20,618 nucleotides of DNA from Sphaerochaetaceae bacterium (GTDB lineage: Bacteria; Spirochaetota; Spirochaetia; Sphaerochaetales; Sphaerochaetaceae): contig JAEDOD010000022.1 in assembly GCA_016302165.1 (NCBI GenBank), positions 1 to 20,618 on the forward strand, written 5' to 3'. A model generated the notes under the pieces. The model was not told the origin of the DNA. It saw only the letters and a program-made list of their open reading frames with translations, and did no database searches. Within the stretch, counting starts at the first letter, position 1, and each line of letters starts with the position of its first letter. This document shows, piece after piece, positions 6,863 to 14,486 of the stretch. The position numbers and the translations under genes were made by a program.

Positions 6863-8368
6863 TTACTCTCCTGCATGCTGAATGCCCAAAATGGACAGTT
6901 CCTTTTCGTTAAGGCCGATTCCCCTTAGCATGAGACGGTTACCTCTCAAGGCTTCAATACTGTTGATTCCCATGCCTCCCATCATCTCCTTGATCTCACC
7001 CTTCCAGGCTTCAAGAAGATTTACAAGCCTTACCTTGCCTTCAGCAATATCAAGTCTCTCCACCAGGTCAGGTCTCTGGGTTGCAATGCCCCAGCAGCAT
7101 CTGCCGCTCTGGCAGTTTCTGCAGAGGTGACAGCCCAAGGCAATGAGAGCTGCAGTTGCAATGTATACCGCATCTGCCCCCAGAGCTATGGCCTTCACCA
7201 CATCAGAAGCGCTTCTTATGGAGCCTCCTACCACCAGGGAACAGTTGTTTCTGATTCCCTCATCCCTCAGTCTCTGGTCCACTGCAGCAAGAGCCAGCTC
7301 CACAGGAATACCCACGTTATCCCTGATGGCTGTAGGAGCTGCTCCTGTGCCTCCCCTGAAGCCGTCGATTGCTATGATGTCTGCTCCGCTTCTTGCTATA
7401 CCGGAAGCAATTGCAGAGATGTTATGAACAGAAGCCACCTTGACGATTACAGGCTTTGTGTATCCAGTGGCCTCCTTCAGTGAGACTACCAGCTGTCTCA
7501 GGTCCTCGATGGAATATATATCATGGTGAGGCGCTGGAGACACAGCATCCGTGCCCTCAGGAATCATTCTTGTCCTGGAGATATCTCCCACGATCTTTGC
7601 TCCTGGAAGATGACCACCGATTCCAGGCTTTGCTCCCTGGCCCATCTTGATTTCAATGGCGGCTCCTCCTTCAAGGTAGCCTCTCCAGACTCCGAATCTA
7701 CCGGAAGCTACCTGGACTATGGTGTTGTTTCCATATTTGTAGAAATCCTCATGGAGTCCACCCTCTCCTGTGTTGTAGAAGGTGCCGATTTCTTCCGCTG
7801 CCTGGGCCAAGGCTGAATGGGCATTGTAGCTGATGGAGCCGTAGCTCATGGCAGAGAACATTACAGGCATAGATAATTCCAGCTGGGGAGGAAGGTTATC
7901 AATGATCTTTCCATTTTCGTCCCGCTCAATGGAATCTGGCTTCTTCCCCAAAAAGACCCTGGTCTCCATAGGCTCCCTCAAGGGATCGATGGATGGGTTT
8001 GTGACCTGGCTGGCATTGATGACTATCTTGTCCCAATACACAGGATAGGGCTCAGGGTTACCCATGGAGGAGAGAAGCACTCCTCCTGTGGAGGCCTCCT
8101 TGATTATGCCTCCGATGATTCCTGGCCTCCAGTTGGCATTGTCACGGAAAGTACATCCGCTCTTTACAATCTTTATTGCATGTTCCGGGCACTGGGCGAT
8201 ACATCTAAGGCAGTCGACGCACTTGGTGTCATCGCTAAGGACCATCTTCTTGTCTGGAGAGAAATAATGCACTCCGTTGGCACATTCCCTGATGCATCTT
8301 CCGCACCTGGTGCACCTGTCATATCTTACAACTTCATATTCTGGATAGATTACACTTGGAATAGGCAT
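6863..8368 (-). CDS. Glutamate synthase FMN/Fe-S subunit with N-terminal 2[4Fe-4S] ferredoxin domain
   Basis: This is the catalytic GOGAT subunit that reduces the 2-oxoglutarate/ammonia adduct to glutamate. An N-terminal bacterial ferredoxin domain holds CTRCGRCIREC (Cys19, 22, 25, 29) and CVDCLRCIAQCP (Cys50, 53, 56, 60). The FMN-binding TIM barrel follows, with MVMFSAMSYGSIS-like start (PVMFSAMSYGSIS), GEGGLHEDFYKYGNN, KMGQGAKPGIGGHLPG, and DGFRGGTGAAPTAIRDN. The cysteine-rich CHLCRNCQSGRCCWGIATQ (about 413-431) corresponds to the 3Fe-4S region. The 501-residue length is typical of archaeal-type stand-alone subunits. No NAD(P)H-oxidising GltD gene is in the window, so electrons may come from ferredoxin, or GltD may be elsewhere. 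It begins 1 nt after the amidotransferase stop. Confidence 0.95.
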   Translation of the reverse strand: MPIPSVIYPEYEVVRYDRCTRCGRCIRECANGVHYFSPDKKMVLSDDTKCVDCLRCIAQCPEHAIKIVKSGCTFRDNANWRPGIIGGIIKEASTGGVLLSSMGNPEPYPVYWDKIVINASQVTNPSIDPLREPMETRVFLGKKPDSIERDENGKIIDNLPPQLELSMPVMFSAMSYGSISYNAHSALAQAAEEIGTFYNTGEGGLHEDFYKYGNNTIVQVASGRFGVWRGYLEGGAAIEIKMGQGAKPGIGGHLPGAKIVGDISRTRMIPEGTDAVSPAPHHDIYSIEDLRQLVVSLKEATGYTKPVIVKVASVHNISAIASGIARSGADIIAIDGFRGGTGAAPTAIRDNVGIPVELALAAVDQRLRDEGIRNNCSLVVGGSIRSASDVVKAIALGADAVYIATAALIALGCHLCRNCQSGRCCWGIATQRPDLVERLDIAEGKVRLVNLLEAWKGEIKEMMGGMGINSIEALRGNRLMLRGIGLNEKELSILGIQHAGE

Positions 8369-8369
8369 C

Positions 8370-9458
8370 CTACACCTCCCCTTCCACTTTTACCACCACA
8401 GGCTCTCCTCCCATAGGGAAGTAGAAGGATCCTGCGTTTCTGTCTGCAGCCAGTACAGCGGCTTCTTCAGAAGCAACATAGACCATGTCATTGTGCTCTC
8501 CCACCACCATGCTTCTCAGCTTCAGTCTGTCGTTCAGGGCCATTATACCTCCAGTGAAGCCCAGGACTATGGAGAAGGGTCCTGTAATGAGAAGGGAGGA
8601 ATAGAGGGTTCTGAGATATGTGAGCCTCTTTCTCTCCTCCTCACTTTTTCGCTCTATGGTGGACCAGAAGGGAGCAGCGATAACGTTGGCGCTTTCTTCA
8701 GGAGTAAGTCCTTGACGCCTAATGAGATAGTCAAGGATGTATGTGATGACTTCAGTGTCTGTCTGCAATGAGCAGCGGTAGCCGAACATCTCCACAAATC
8801 GTCTATTGGCATCGTAGCTGGATATCTCTCCGTTGTGGACCACAGAGAAGTCCAGAAGGGAGAAAGGATGGGCGCCTCCCCACCAGCCTGGAGTATTGGT
8901 TGGATAGCGGCCATGGGCTGTCCAGGAATATCCTTCGATTTCGTCGATCCTATAGAATTTTCCCACATCTTCCGGGTATCCAACAGCCTTGAATGTTCCC
9001 ATGTTCTTTCCTGAGGAGAATACATAGGCTCCGTTGATGGTGGAGTTTATCCGGGTCACAGCCCGGACAGTGTATTCGTCTTCTCCTATCATCTCCCTCT
9101 CCACAATACTTCTAAGCGGAGAAAGGAAATATCTCCAGATAAGAGGAACGTCTGTTATTTCAGGGATGGTCCTGGTAGCTATCACAGAGCTGTCCACAAC
9201 TTCAAAGCGGTCCTTGAGGAAGGCTTCTGTCTCCTTCCTTGCCTCCCTGTCTGTGAAGAATACGTGGAAGGCATAGTAATCCTTGTACTCTGGATATATT
9301 CCGTAAGCGGCGAAACCACCTCCCAGACCATTGGAGCGCTCATGCATGGTCTCCATAGCCTTGATCATGGCTTCCCCTGTGAAGAGTCTGCCTTTTCTGC
9401 TGATGGCTGCACTTATGGCACACCCCGATGGAATTCGTACTTCTCCTTCCAAGCGCAT
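8370..9458 (-). CDS. Glutamate synthase amidotransferase (class II, Ntn-type) subunit
   Basis: This subunit releases ammonia from glutamine for the FMN subunit. The segment CAISAAISRKGRLFTG, MHERSNGLGGGFAAYGIYP, the ARG-loop-like AHGRYPTNTPGWWGGAHPFS, and VVHNGEISSYDANR with QTDTEVI match class II amidotransferase domains of archaeal-type GOGAT. The presumed nucleophile is Cys13 from this start (PSGC), not position 2, so removal of a 12-residue leader peptide is implied. The open frame continues to ATG 9506, but a promoter with -35 at 9516-9511 and -10 at 9492-9487 covers that stretch and the extra peptide is not family-like, so ATG 9458 is preferred; GGGGG 6 nt upstream is a modest ribosome binding site. 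It is the first gene of the gltB-type/glnA/ANTAR operon. Confidence 0.9.
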   Translation of the reverse strand: MRLEGEVRIPSGCAISAAISRKGRLFTGEAMIKAMETMHERSNGLGGGFAAYGIYPEYKDYYAFHVFFTDREARKETEAFLKDRFEVVDSSVIATRTIPEITDVPLIWRYFLSPLRSIVEREMIGEDEYTVRAVTRINSTINGAYVFSSGKNMGTFKAVGYPEDVGKFYRIDEIEGYSWTAHGRYPTNTPGWWGGAHPFSLLDFSVVHNGEISSYDANRRFVEMFGYRCSLQTDTEVITYILDYLIRRQGLTPEESANVIAAPFWSTIERKSEEERKRLTYLRTLYSSLLITGPFSIVLGFTGGIMALNDRLKLRSMVVGEHNDMVYVASEEAAVLAADRNAGSFYFPMGGEPVVVKVEGEV

Positions 9459-9486
9459 AAAAGCCCCCAAAAAATAAATTGGGTCT

Positions 9487-9516
9487 CTAGTACCACACAT
9501 GGGCATTTTTAGTCAA
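9487..9516 (-). promoter_or_regulatory. Promoter of the GOGAT-glnA-ANTAR operon
   Basis: On the minus strand TTGACT (9516-9511) is followed after 18 bp by TACTAG (9492-9487), preceded by TG to give an extended -10. Transcription would start near 9480, about 22 nt before ATG 9458. The -10 is only partly consensus, which would suit an activated or regulated promoter. Confidence 0.5.
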
Positions 9517-9549
9517 TCCTCAAAATAATATCATCATTTTTACGTAAAT

Positions 9550-9574
9550 GAATTTGTTATCCTGAAAACAATTC
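9550..9574. promoter_or_regulatory. Imperfect dyad between the divergent nitrogen operons
   Basis: GAATTTGTT (9550-9558) and AACAATTC (9567-9574) form an inverted repeat with one unpaired T and an 8-bp centre. It lies about 34 bp upstream of the GOGAT -35 and about 46 bp upstream of the glnN -35, a position suited to a shared regulator. No known operator consensus is recognised. The remaining 100 bases of the divergent region are AT-rich and otherwise featureless. Confidence 0.3.
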
Positions 9575-9619
9575 CTAGGGAAGTATTGAAAAATTTGAAA
9601 AAATTACCCCTTTTCCCCG

Positions 9620-9649
9620 TTGACTTCCACTTAAAAAAAGTTCTATCGT
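9620..9649 (+). promoter_or_regulatory. Promoter of glnN-asnB
   Basis: TTGACT (9620-9625) and TATCGT (9644-9649) with 18-bp spacing form the best sigma-70-like pair upstream of the leader terminator. Transcription would begin near 9656, just before the leader hairpin. A sigma-54 pattern (GG-N10-GC) was looked for and not found. Confidence 0.5.
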
Positions 9650-9658
9650 GCTTGGCAT

Positions 9659-9706
9659 AAAGGCAATGACGTCTTTGGTTTTCCCAGAGCTGTCATTGCC
9701 TTTTTT
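9659..9706 (+). terminator. Leader attenuator of glnN overlapping an ANTAR-type hairpin
   Basis: A 12-bp perfect stem (9659-9670 with 9692-9703, a GGCAATGAC/GTCATTGCC core) is followed by six T residues (9701-9706), which is a strong intrinsic terminator. No plus-strand gene lies upstream, so it must act on the glnN transcript itself. The 5' arm can instead pair locally: 9659-9664 with 9671-9676 (six pairs, one G-U), leaving the hexaloop AAUGAC. This loop has A at position 1 and G at position 4, the signature described for ANTAR target hairpins. The two folds exclude each other. Only one such hairpin was found, whereas known ANTAR sites have two in tandem. Confidence 0.72.
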
Positions 9707-9730
9707 CATTTTTAGGTTGGAGGCAAGATT

Positions 9731-11824
9731 ATGAAATCTGTTACTGAGACTTTCGGATCACTGGTTTTTGACGACAGAATGATGAAAGCATCACTTTCCC
9801 AGAAGGTCTATGCATCACTGAGAAAGACAATTGACGAAGGTGCTGAGCTGGATGCCAACTGTGCAAATGCAGTTGCTGAGGCCATGAAGAACTGGGCTGT
9901 CGAGAACGGTGCTACCCATTTCACCCATTGGTTCCAGCCTCTTACAGGAATCACAGCAGAGAAGCATGACTCATTCATTACACCTTCCCCAGACGGAAGA
10001 ATCGTCATGGAGTTCAGCGGAAAGGAGCTTATAAAGGGAGAGCCTGACGCTTCATCCTTCCCTTCAGGAGGCCTGAGAGCCACCTTTGAAGCCAGAGGAT
10101 ACACAGCCTGGGACCCAACAAGCTATGCTTTCATCAAGGATAAGACACTTTGCATTCCTACAGCTTTCTGCTCCTACACAGGGGAGGCCCTAGACAAGAA
10201 GACTCCTCTTCTCAGAAGCATGGAGGCCATCAACAGGTCCGCACTCCGTATTCTCCGCCTCTTCGGCAACGAGGAGGTCAAGAGCGTGAAGACCAGCGTA
10301 GGACCTGAACAGGAATACTTCCTTGTAGACAAGGAAATGTACAAGAAGAGAAAGGACCTGATCTTTACAGGCCGCACCCTCTTCGGAGCAGCAGCTCCAA
10401 AAGGACAGGAAATGGAAGACCACTACTTCGGTTCCATCAAGCCAAGGGTAGCTTCCTTCATGGAGGATCTCAATGAAGAACTCTGGAAGCATGGAATCCT
10501 GGCCAAGACAGAACACAACGAAGTGGCTCCTGCCCAGCATGAAATGGCACCTATATTCTCCACTACCAATATTGCAGCTGACCACAACCAGCTTACAATG
10601 GAGCTTATGCAGAAGGTTGCTGACAGACATGGTCTGGTCTGTCTCCTTCATGAGAAGCCCTTTGCTGGAGTAAACGGCAGCGGAAAGCACAACAACTGGT
10701 CCATGGCAACTGATACCGGTATCAACCTCCTGTCCCCCGGTGAAACTCCTTATGAAAATGCCCAGTTCCTGCTTTTCCTCTCAGCTGTAATCAAGGCAGT
10801 GGATGAATATCAGGACCTGTTGAGAATCAGTGTAGCCAGCGCTGGAAACGACCACAGACTTGGAGCCAACGAAGCTCCTCCTGCAATCGTGTCCATCTTC
10901 GTGGGAGATGAGCTGGAAGGAATCATCGAGTCCATCGAAAGCGACAATGGATATGAAGGAACAAAGAAGAAGACCATGAAGCTTGGTGCCAAGGTTCTCC
11001 CAAGATTCCTCCGTGACACCACAGACCGTAACCGTACAAGCCCATTCGCCTTCACAGGAAACAAGTTCGAGTTCAGAATGCTGGGTTCTTCTGCCTCCAT
11101 CAGTGATGCAAACATCTACATCAACAGTGCTGTAGCTTCCGTCCTCGATGAGTTTGCTGACGCACTGGAGAAGAGCACAGACTTCGAAAGCGATGTGCAC
11201 GCTCTCACAAGAGACACTCTCATCGCCCACAGAAGAATCATCTTCAACGGCAACGGATATGACGAATCCTGGGTAAAGGAAGCTGAGAAGCGTGGTCTTT
11301 CCAACTACCGCACTACTCCAGACTGCATTCCACACATGCTGGACAAGAAGAATGTGGATTTGCTGACAAAGGAAGGAATCTACAGCGAAAAGGAGATAAG
11401 GAGCAGGGTTGAGACCACTCTTGAGAACTACTCCAAGACTGTTCTCATTGAAGCCAATACAATGGTTGATATGTCTCAGAGGGATTACCTGCCGGCAATC
11501 CTTGGATACACTTCATCCCTTCTGGATACCCTTGCCGCTAAGGAGAAGTACAATACTCTGGCCCAGAGCGGCTATGAGAAATCTCTCATCCAGAAGCTCA
11601 GCGTCCTTTCAGATGCCATCGCCCTCTCTTCTGACGAGCTCTCCCATGCTATCGTAAGTGCAAAGGGAATCAGCGACGAGACAGAGAAGAGCGCTTACAT
11701 CAGAGACAATGTGATTCCTGTAATGCAGAGACTCAGGGCTTCAGTTGACGAAGCAGAGACAATGTGTGCGTCATCCTTCTGGCCAGTGCCAACCTATGGC
11801 GACCTACTATTCAGTGTGAGGTAA
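9731..11824 (+). CDS. glnN: Glutamine synthetase type III
   Basis: GSIII is the large dodecameric glutamine synthetase found in Bacteroidetes, cyanobacteria, some clostridia and spirochaetes; it is unrelated in size to glnA. The 697-residue length is typical. Family motifs in order are THWFQPLTGITAEKHD, KGEPDASSFPSGGLRATFEARGYTAWDP, GPEQEYFLVD (metal Glu), HNEVAPAQHEMAPIF, NGSGKHNNWSM (nucleotide/metal His), and DRNRTSPFAFTGNKFEFRM (substrate Arg region). The ribosome binding site is GGAGG (9719-9723), 7 nt before the ATG. The gene heads an operon with asnB (3-nt gap) and is probably controlled by the leader attenuator at 9659-9706, which in turn may be the target of the ANTAR protein encoded on the opposite strand. 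Confidence 0.96.
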   Translation: MKSVTETFGSLVFDDRMMKASLSQKVYASLRKTIDEGAELDANCANAVAEAMKNWAVENGATHFTHWFQPLTGITAEKHDSFITPSPDGRIVMEFSGKELIKGEPDASSFPSGGLRATFEARGYTAWDPTSYAFIKDKTLCIPTAFCSYTGEALDKKTPLLRSMEAINRSALRILRLFGNEEVKSVKTSVGPEQEYFLVDKEMYKKRKDLIFTGRTLFGAAAPKGQEMEDHYFGSIKPRVASFMEDLNEELWKHGILAKTEHNEVAPAQHEMAPIFSTTNIAADHNQLTMELMQKVADRHGLVCLLHEKPFAGVNGSGKHNNWSMATDTGINLLSPGETPYENAQFLLFLSAVIKAVDEYQDLLRISVASAGNDHRLGANEAPPAIVSIFVGDELEGIIESIESDNGYEGTKKKTMKLGAKVLPRFLRDTTDRNRTSPFAFTGNKFEFRMLGSSASISDANIYINSAVASVLDEFADALEKSTDFESDVHALTRDTLIAHRRIIFNGNGYDESWVKEAEKRGLSNYRTTPDCIPHMLDKKNVDLLTKEGIYSEKEIRSRVETTLENYSKTVLIEANTMVDMSQRDYLPAILGYTSSLLDTLAAKEKYNTLAQSGYEKSLIQKLSVLSDAIALSSDELSHAIVSAKGISDETEKSAYIRDNVIPVMQRLRASVDEAETMCASSFWPVPTYGDLLFSVR

Positions 11825-11827
11825 TCT

Positions 11828-13408
11828 ATGTGTTCAATTATGGTGGATACCGGCAGCGGTATCTCAATGGATAAGTTCAGTGAAGCATTCAGCGCTACGG
11901 TATCCCGTGGCCCTGATGCTACAAGAATCATCAGAAAAGGCAGTGGGATCATGGGATTCCACCGCCTTTCTATTATGGGGCTCACACCATCTGGCATGCA
12001 GCCCTTCACTCTTGGCGACGATGCGGTAGTGTGCAACGGCGAAATATACGGCTTCATGAAACTGAAGAAGGAACTGGAGAAGAAGTATTCATTCCAGTCT
12101 GATTCAGACTGCGAGCTTCTTCTTCCTCTCTGGAGGGAGTATGGAGTAGACATGTTCCGTAGACTTGATGCCGAATATGCCCTGGTGCTCTATGACTCCG
12201 CTTCAGACAGCTTCATCGCTTCCAGGGACCCTATCGGAATCAGACCTCTATACTATGGATATGGAGATGGAGGAAAGATAATCTTCGCTTCCGAAGCAAA
12301 GAACCTGGTGGGTATCTGTGACAGAATACTACCCTTCCCTCCTGGCCACTACTACAAGGATGGAGAATTCATCCCATACTCTGAAATCTATCATGCTTCC
12401 TCATACTCCAAGGATGACAGGGAGACAGCATGCTCAAAGATCCGACAAAAGCTTATTGCCGGTGTGGAGAAGAGACTTGTTTCTGACGCAAAGGTAGGAT
12501 TTCTACTTTCAGGTGGCCTTGACTCCTCCCTTGTCTGTGCCATTGCCCAGAAGTATTCATCAACTCCGATAAAGACCTTCGCCATCGGTATGGATAAGGA
12601 TGCCATTGACCTAAAGTATGCAAAGGAAACAGCAGAGTACATCGGATCTGACCACACTGAAGTAATAATAAATAAGGATATAGTCCTTTCATCACTGGAG
12701 GATGTAATCCATCTTCTTGGCACTTACGACATCACCACAATCCGTGCCAGCATGGGAATGTATCTGGTATGTAAGTATATCCATGAGAACACAGACATAA
12801 GGGTTCTCCTTACTGGAGAGATTTCAGATGAGCTCTTCGGATATAAGTATACAGACTTTGCTCCAAGCCCAGAGGAGTTCCAGAAGGAAGCTGAGAAGAG
12901 AATCAGGGAGATCCACATGTATGATGTGCTGAGGGCAGACAGATGCATTTCCGTCAACTCCCTTGAAGCAAGGGTTCCCTTCGGAGACCTGGACTTCGTC
13001 TCCTACGTAATGTCTATCGATCCAAAGCTGAAGATGAACACCTATGGTAAGGGAAAGTATCTTCTTCGTCATGCCTTTGAAAAGGACGACCTTCTCCCCC
13101 AGTCCATTCTCTGGAGAGAAAAGGCTGCCTTCTCAGATGCTGTAGGACACTCAATGGTTGATGACCTGAAAGAGTACGCTGAGGAGAAATACAGTGACGA
13201 GGAGTTTGAGGAGAGGAGACATCTCTATGCAAACCCTGAGCCCTTCACCAAGGAGTCTCTCCTCTACAGGGAGATTTTCGAAAAGTTCTACCCTGGACAG
13301 AGCCAGATGGTTGTAGACTATTGGATGCCTAACAAGGAATGGAAAGGCTGCAACGTCAATGACCCATCTGCCAGAGTCCTTTCCAACTATGGCAACAGCG
13401 GTGTCTGA
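11828..13408 (+). CDS. asnB: Asparagine synthetase, glutamine-hydrolysing (AsnB type)
   Basis: The enzyme makes asparagine from aspartate, ATP and glutamine. The N-terminal class II amidotransferase domain (about 1-185) begins MCSI, so Cys2 becomes the N-terminal nucleophile after Met removal; the common Gly3 is Ser here. Other motifs are GFHRLSI (Arg46), CNGEIY (69-74) and SRDPIGIRPLYYG. The synthetase domain has the PP-loop SGGLDSS (228-234), TGEISDELFGY and EARVPFGDLDFV. At 526 residues it is near the length of E. coli AsnB. The start lies 3 nt after glnN, with GAGG within the glnN end as ribosome binding site, so glutamine production by GSIII is directly linked to a glutamine user. A strong terminator follows. 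Confidence 0.94.
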   Translation: MCSIMVDTGSGISMDKFSEAFSATVSRGPDATRIIRKGSGIMGFHRLSIMGLTPSGMQPFTLGDDAVVCNGEIYGFMKLKKELEKKYSFQSDSDCELLLPLWREYGVDMFRRLDAEYALVLYDSASDSFIASRDPIGIRPLYYGYGDGGKIIFASEAKNLVGICDRILPFPPGHYYKDGEFIPYSEIYHASSYSKDDRETACSKIRQKLIAGVEKRLVSDAKVGFLLSGGLDSSLVCAIAQKYSSTPIKTFAIGMDKDAIDLKYAKETAEYIGSDHTEVIINKDIVLSSLEDVIHLLGTYDITTIRASMGMYLVCKYIHENTDIRVLLTGEISDELFGYKYTDFAPSPEEFQKEAEKRIREIHMYDVLRADRCISVNSLEARVPFGDLDFVSYVMSIDPKLKMNTYGKGKYLLRHAFEKDDLLPQSILWREKAAFSDAVGHSMVDDLKEYAEEKYSDEEFEERRHLYANPEPFTKESLLYREIFEKFYPGQSQMVVDYWMPNKEWKGCNVNDPSARVLSNYGNSGV

Positions 13409-13428
13409 GAGAGACCAGGGTATATTGT

Positions 13429-13454
13429 GGGGACTGTGCATGCAGTCCCTTTTT
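13429..13454 (+). terminator. Intrinsic terminator of glnN-asnB
   Basis: GGGACTG (13430-13436) pairs with CAGTCCC (13443-13449) across a 6-nt loop and is followed by five T residues. It lies 21 nt after the asnB stop. Confidence 0.85.
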
Positions 13455-13497
13455 ATACAACTTAACCTTATTTTGTTCAAAAAAGCATCTCCAACAG

Positions 13498-13526
13498 TTG
13501 ACCAATCCTCTATATTTATATAGATA
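13498..13526 (+). promoter_or_regulatory. Promoter of the lipid kinase gene
   Basis: TTGACC (13498-13503) and TAGATA (13521-13526) are separated by 17 bp in an AT-rich stretch. Transcription would begin near 13533, about 38 nt before the ATG at 13571. Confidence 0.5.
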
Positions 13527-13570
13527 AAGACAGTCAACAAATATACATATCCATTTCAGGAGATACTCCA

Positions 13571-14416
13571 ATGCGCTACGTTCTATACAATCCCCTTGCC
13601 GGCAATGGCCAGGGTCAGGAAAGAGCCTTAAAGGTGAAAGAAATATTTCCAGATGAACAGTGCTCTTTCATAGACATATCAACCATCACTGACTACAAAG
13701 CCCTTTTTGCTTCCATCACTGACAGTGACAGTCTCATCATTTCTGGGGGAGACGGAACCCTCAACAGATTCATAAACAACACTGAAGGTCTGGAGATGCC
13801 TTGCACTGTTCTCTACTACCCTGTGGGAAGCGGCAATGACTTTGCCAGGGATGTGGTTCCAGAAGACTACAGCCCCTTCCCTGTAAACGAATATATCAAA
13901 GACCTTCCTATAGTTGAAGTGAATGGAAAGAAGTATCGCTTCATCAATGGAGTTGGTTACGGCATTGACGGCTACTGCTGCGAAGTTGGAGATAAACTCA
14001 GAGGTCAGTCAGATAAGCCCATCAACTACACTTCCATCGCCATCAAGGGTCTTCTCTTCCACTATAGGCCCTGCGGTGCAACAATTACTGTGGATGGAGT
14101 GAAGCATAAATATAAGAAGGTATGGCTGGCTCCCACAATGCATGGAAAGTACTATGGCGGAGGCATGATCCCTACTCCTGGACAAAGCAGGAAGGAAAAG
14201 GAATCCCTTTCCGTGATGGTTATGTATGGAAAGGGAAAGATCAAGACTCTCATGGCCTTCCCTGGCATATTCAAGGGTGAGCATGTGAAGCACAAGGATA
14301 TGGTGGAGGTGCTCTCCGGCAAGAGAATAACTGTAGAGTTCGATAAGCCCCAATCCCTTCAGATAGATGGAGAGACCATCCTGGGCGTTACATCATACAC
14401 AGCAACGGTAGCATAA
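13571..14416 (+). CDS. Diacylglycerol kinase-family lipid kinase (DagK/YegS-like)
   Basis: The protein has 281 residues and the DAGK catalytic fold. Visible motifs are YNPLAGNGQG (6-15, nucleotide-binding Asn/Pro), SGGDGTLNRFIN (58-69, the GGDGT phosphate loop) and PVGSGNDFARDV (84-95). The C-terminal beta-sandwich ends with the usual DGE motif (LQIDGETI). Members phosphorylate diacylglycerol or related lipids and recycle lipid head groups at the membrane; the exact substrate cannot be told from sequence. There are no membrane segments. A ribosome binding site AGGAG lies 9 nt upstream. The gene has its own promoter and appears monocistronic. Confidence 0.85.
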   Translation: MRYVLYNPLAGNGQGQERALKVKEIFPDEQCSFIDISTITDYKALFASITDSDSLIISGGDGTLNRFINNTEGLEMPCTVLYYPVGSGNDFARDVVPEDYSPFPVNEYIKDLPIVEVNGKKYRFINGVGYGIDGYCCEVGDKLRGQSDKPINYTSIAIKGLLFHYRPCGATITVDGVKHKYKKVWLAPTMHGKYYGGGMIPTPGQSRKEKESLSVMVMYGKGKIKTLMAFPGIFKGEHVKHKDMVEVLSGKRITVEFDKPQSLQIDGETILGVTSYTATVA

Positions 14417-14419
14417 TGC

Positions 14420-14445
14420 GGGGAGGAGGATAATTCCTCCCCCTT
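14420..14445 (+). terminator. Probable terminator after the lipid kinase gene
   Basis: GGGGAGGA (14420-14427) pairs with TCCTCCCC (14435-14442) over a 7-nt loop, 4 nt after the kinase stop codon. The following tail is only CTTAATG, so termination may be weak or helped by the next hairpin. Confidence 0.55.
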
Positions 14446-14454
14446 AATGATAAA

Positions 14455-14486
14455 TGACCCGAAAAACACTTTATGCTTTCGGGTCA
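14455..14486. repeat. 10-bp perfect inverted repeat of uncertain role
   Basis: TGACCCGAAA (14455-14464) and TTTCGGGTCA (14477-14486) flank a 12-nt loop. On the plus strand there is no T tract. On the minus strand the stem is followed by TTTATC, so it could end a minus-strand transcript from the unexplained region to its right. It might also be an RNA-processing or protein-binding site. Confidence 0.5.

Noticed and set aside
7127..7483. Plus-strand frame of 118 codons inside the GOGAT FMN subunit gene
   Set aside because: It lies fully antisense to a well-supported conserved gene and the translated sequence has no recognisable features.
9651..9675. Sigma-54 promoter upstream of glnN (TTGGCATAAAGGCAATG)
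   Set aside because: The GG and GC elements are not separated by the required 10 bp; TTGACT/TATCGT fits better.
10781..11335. Minus-strand frame of 184 codons inside glnN
   Set aside because: It lies antisense to conserved GSIII motifs, has no start signal and an unusual composition.
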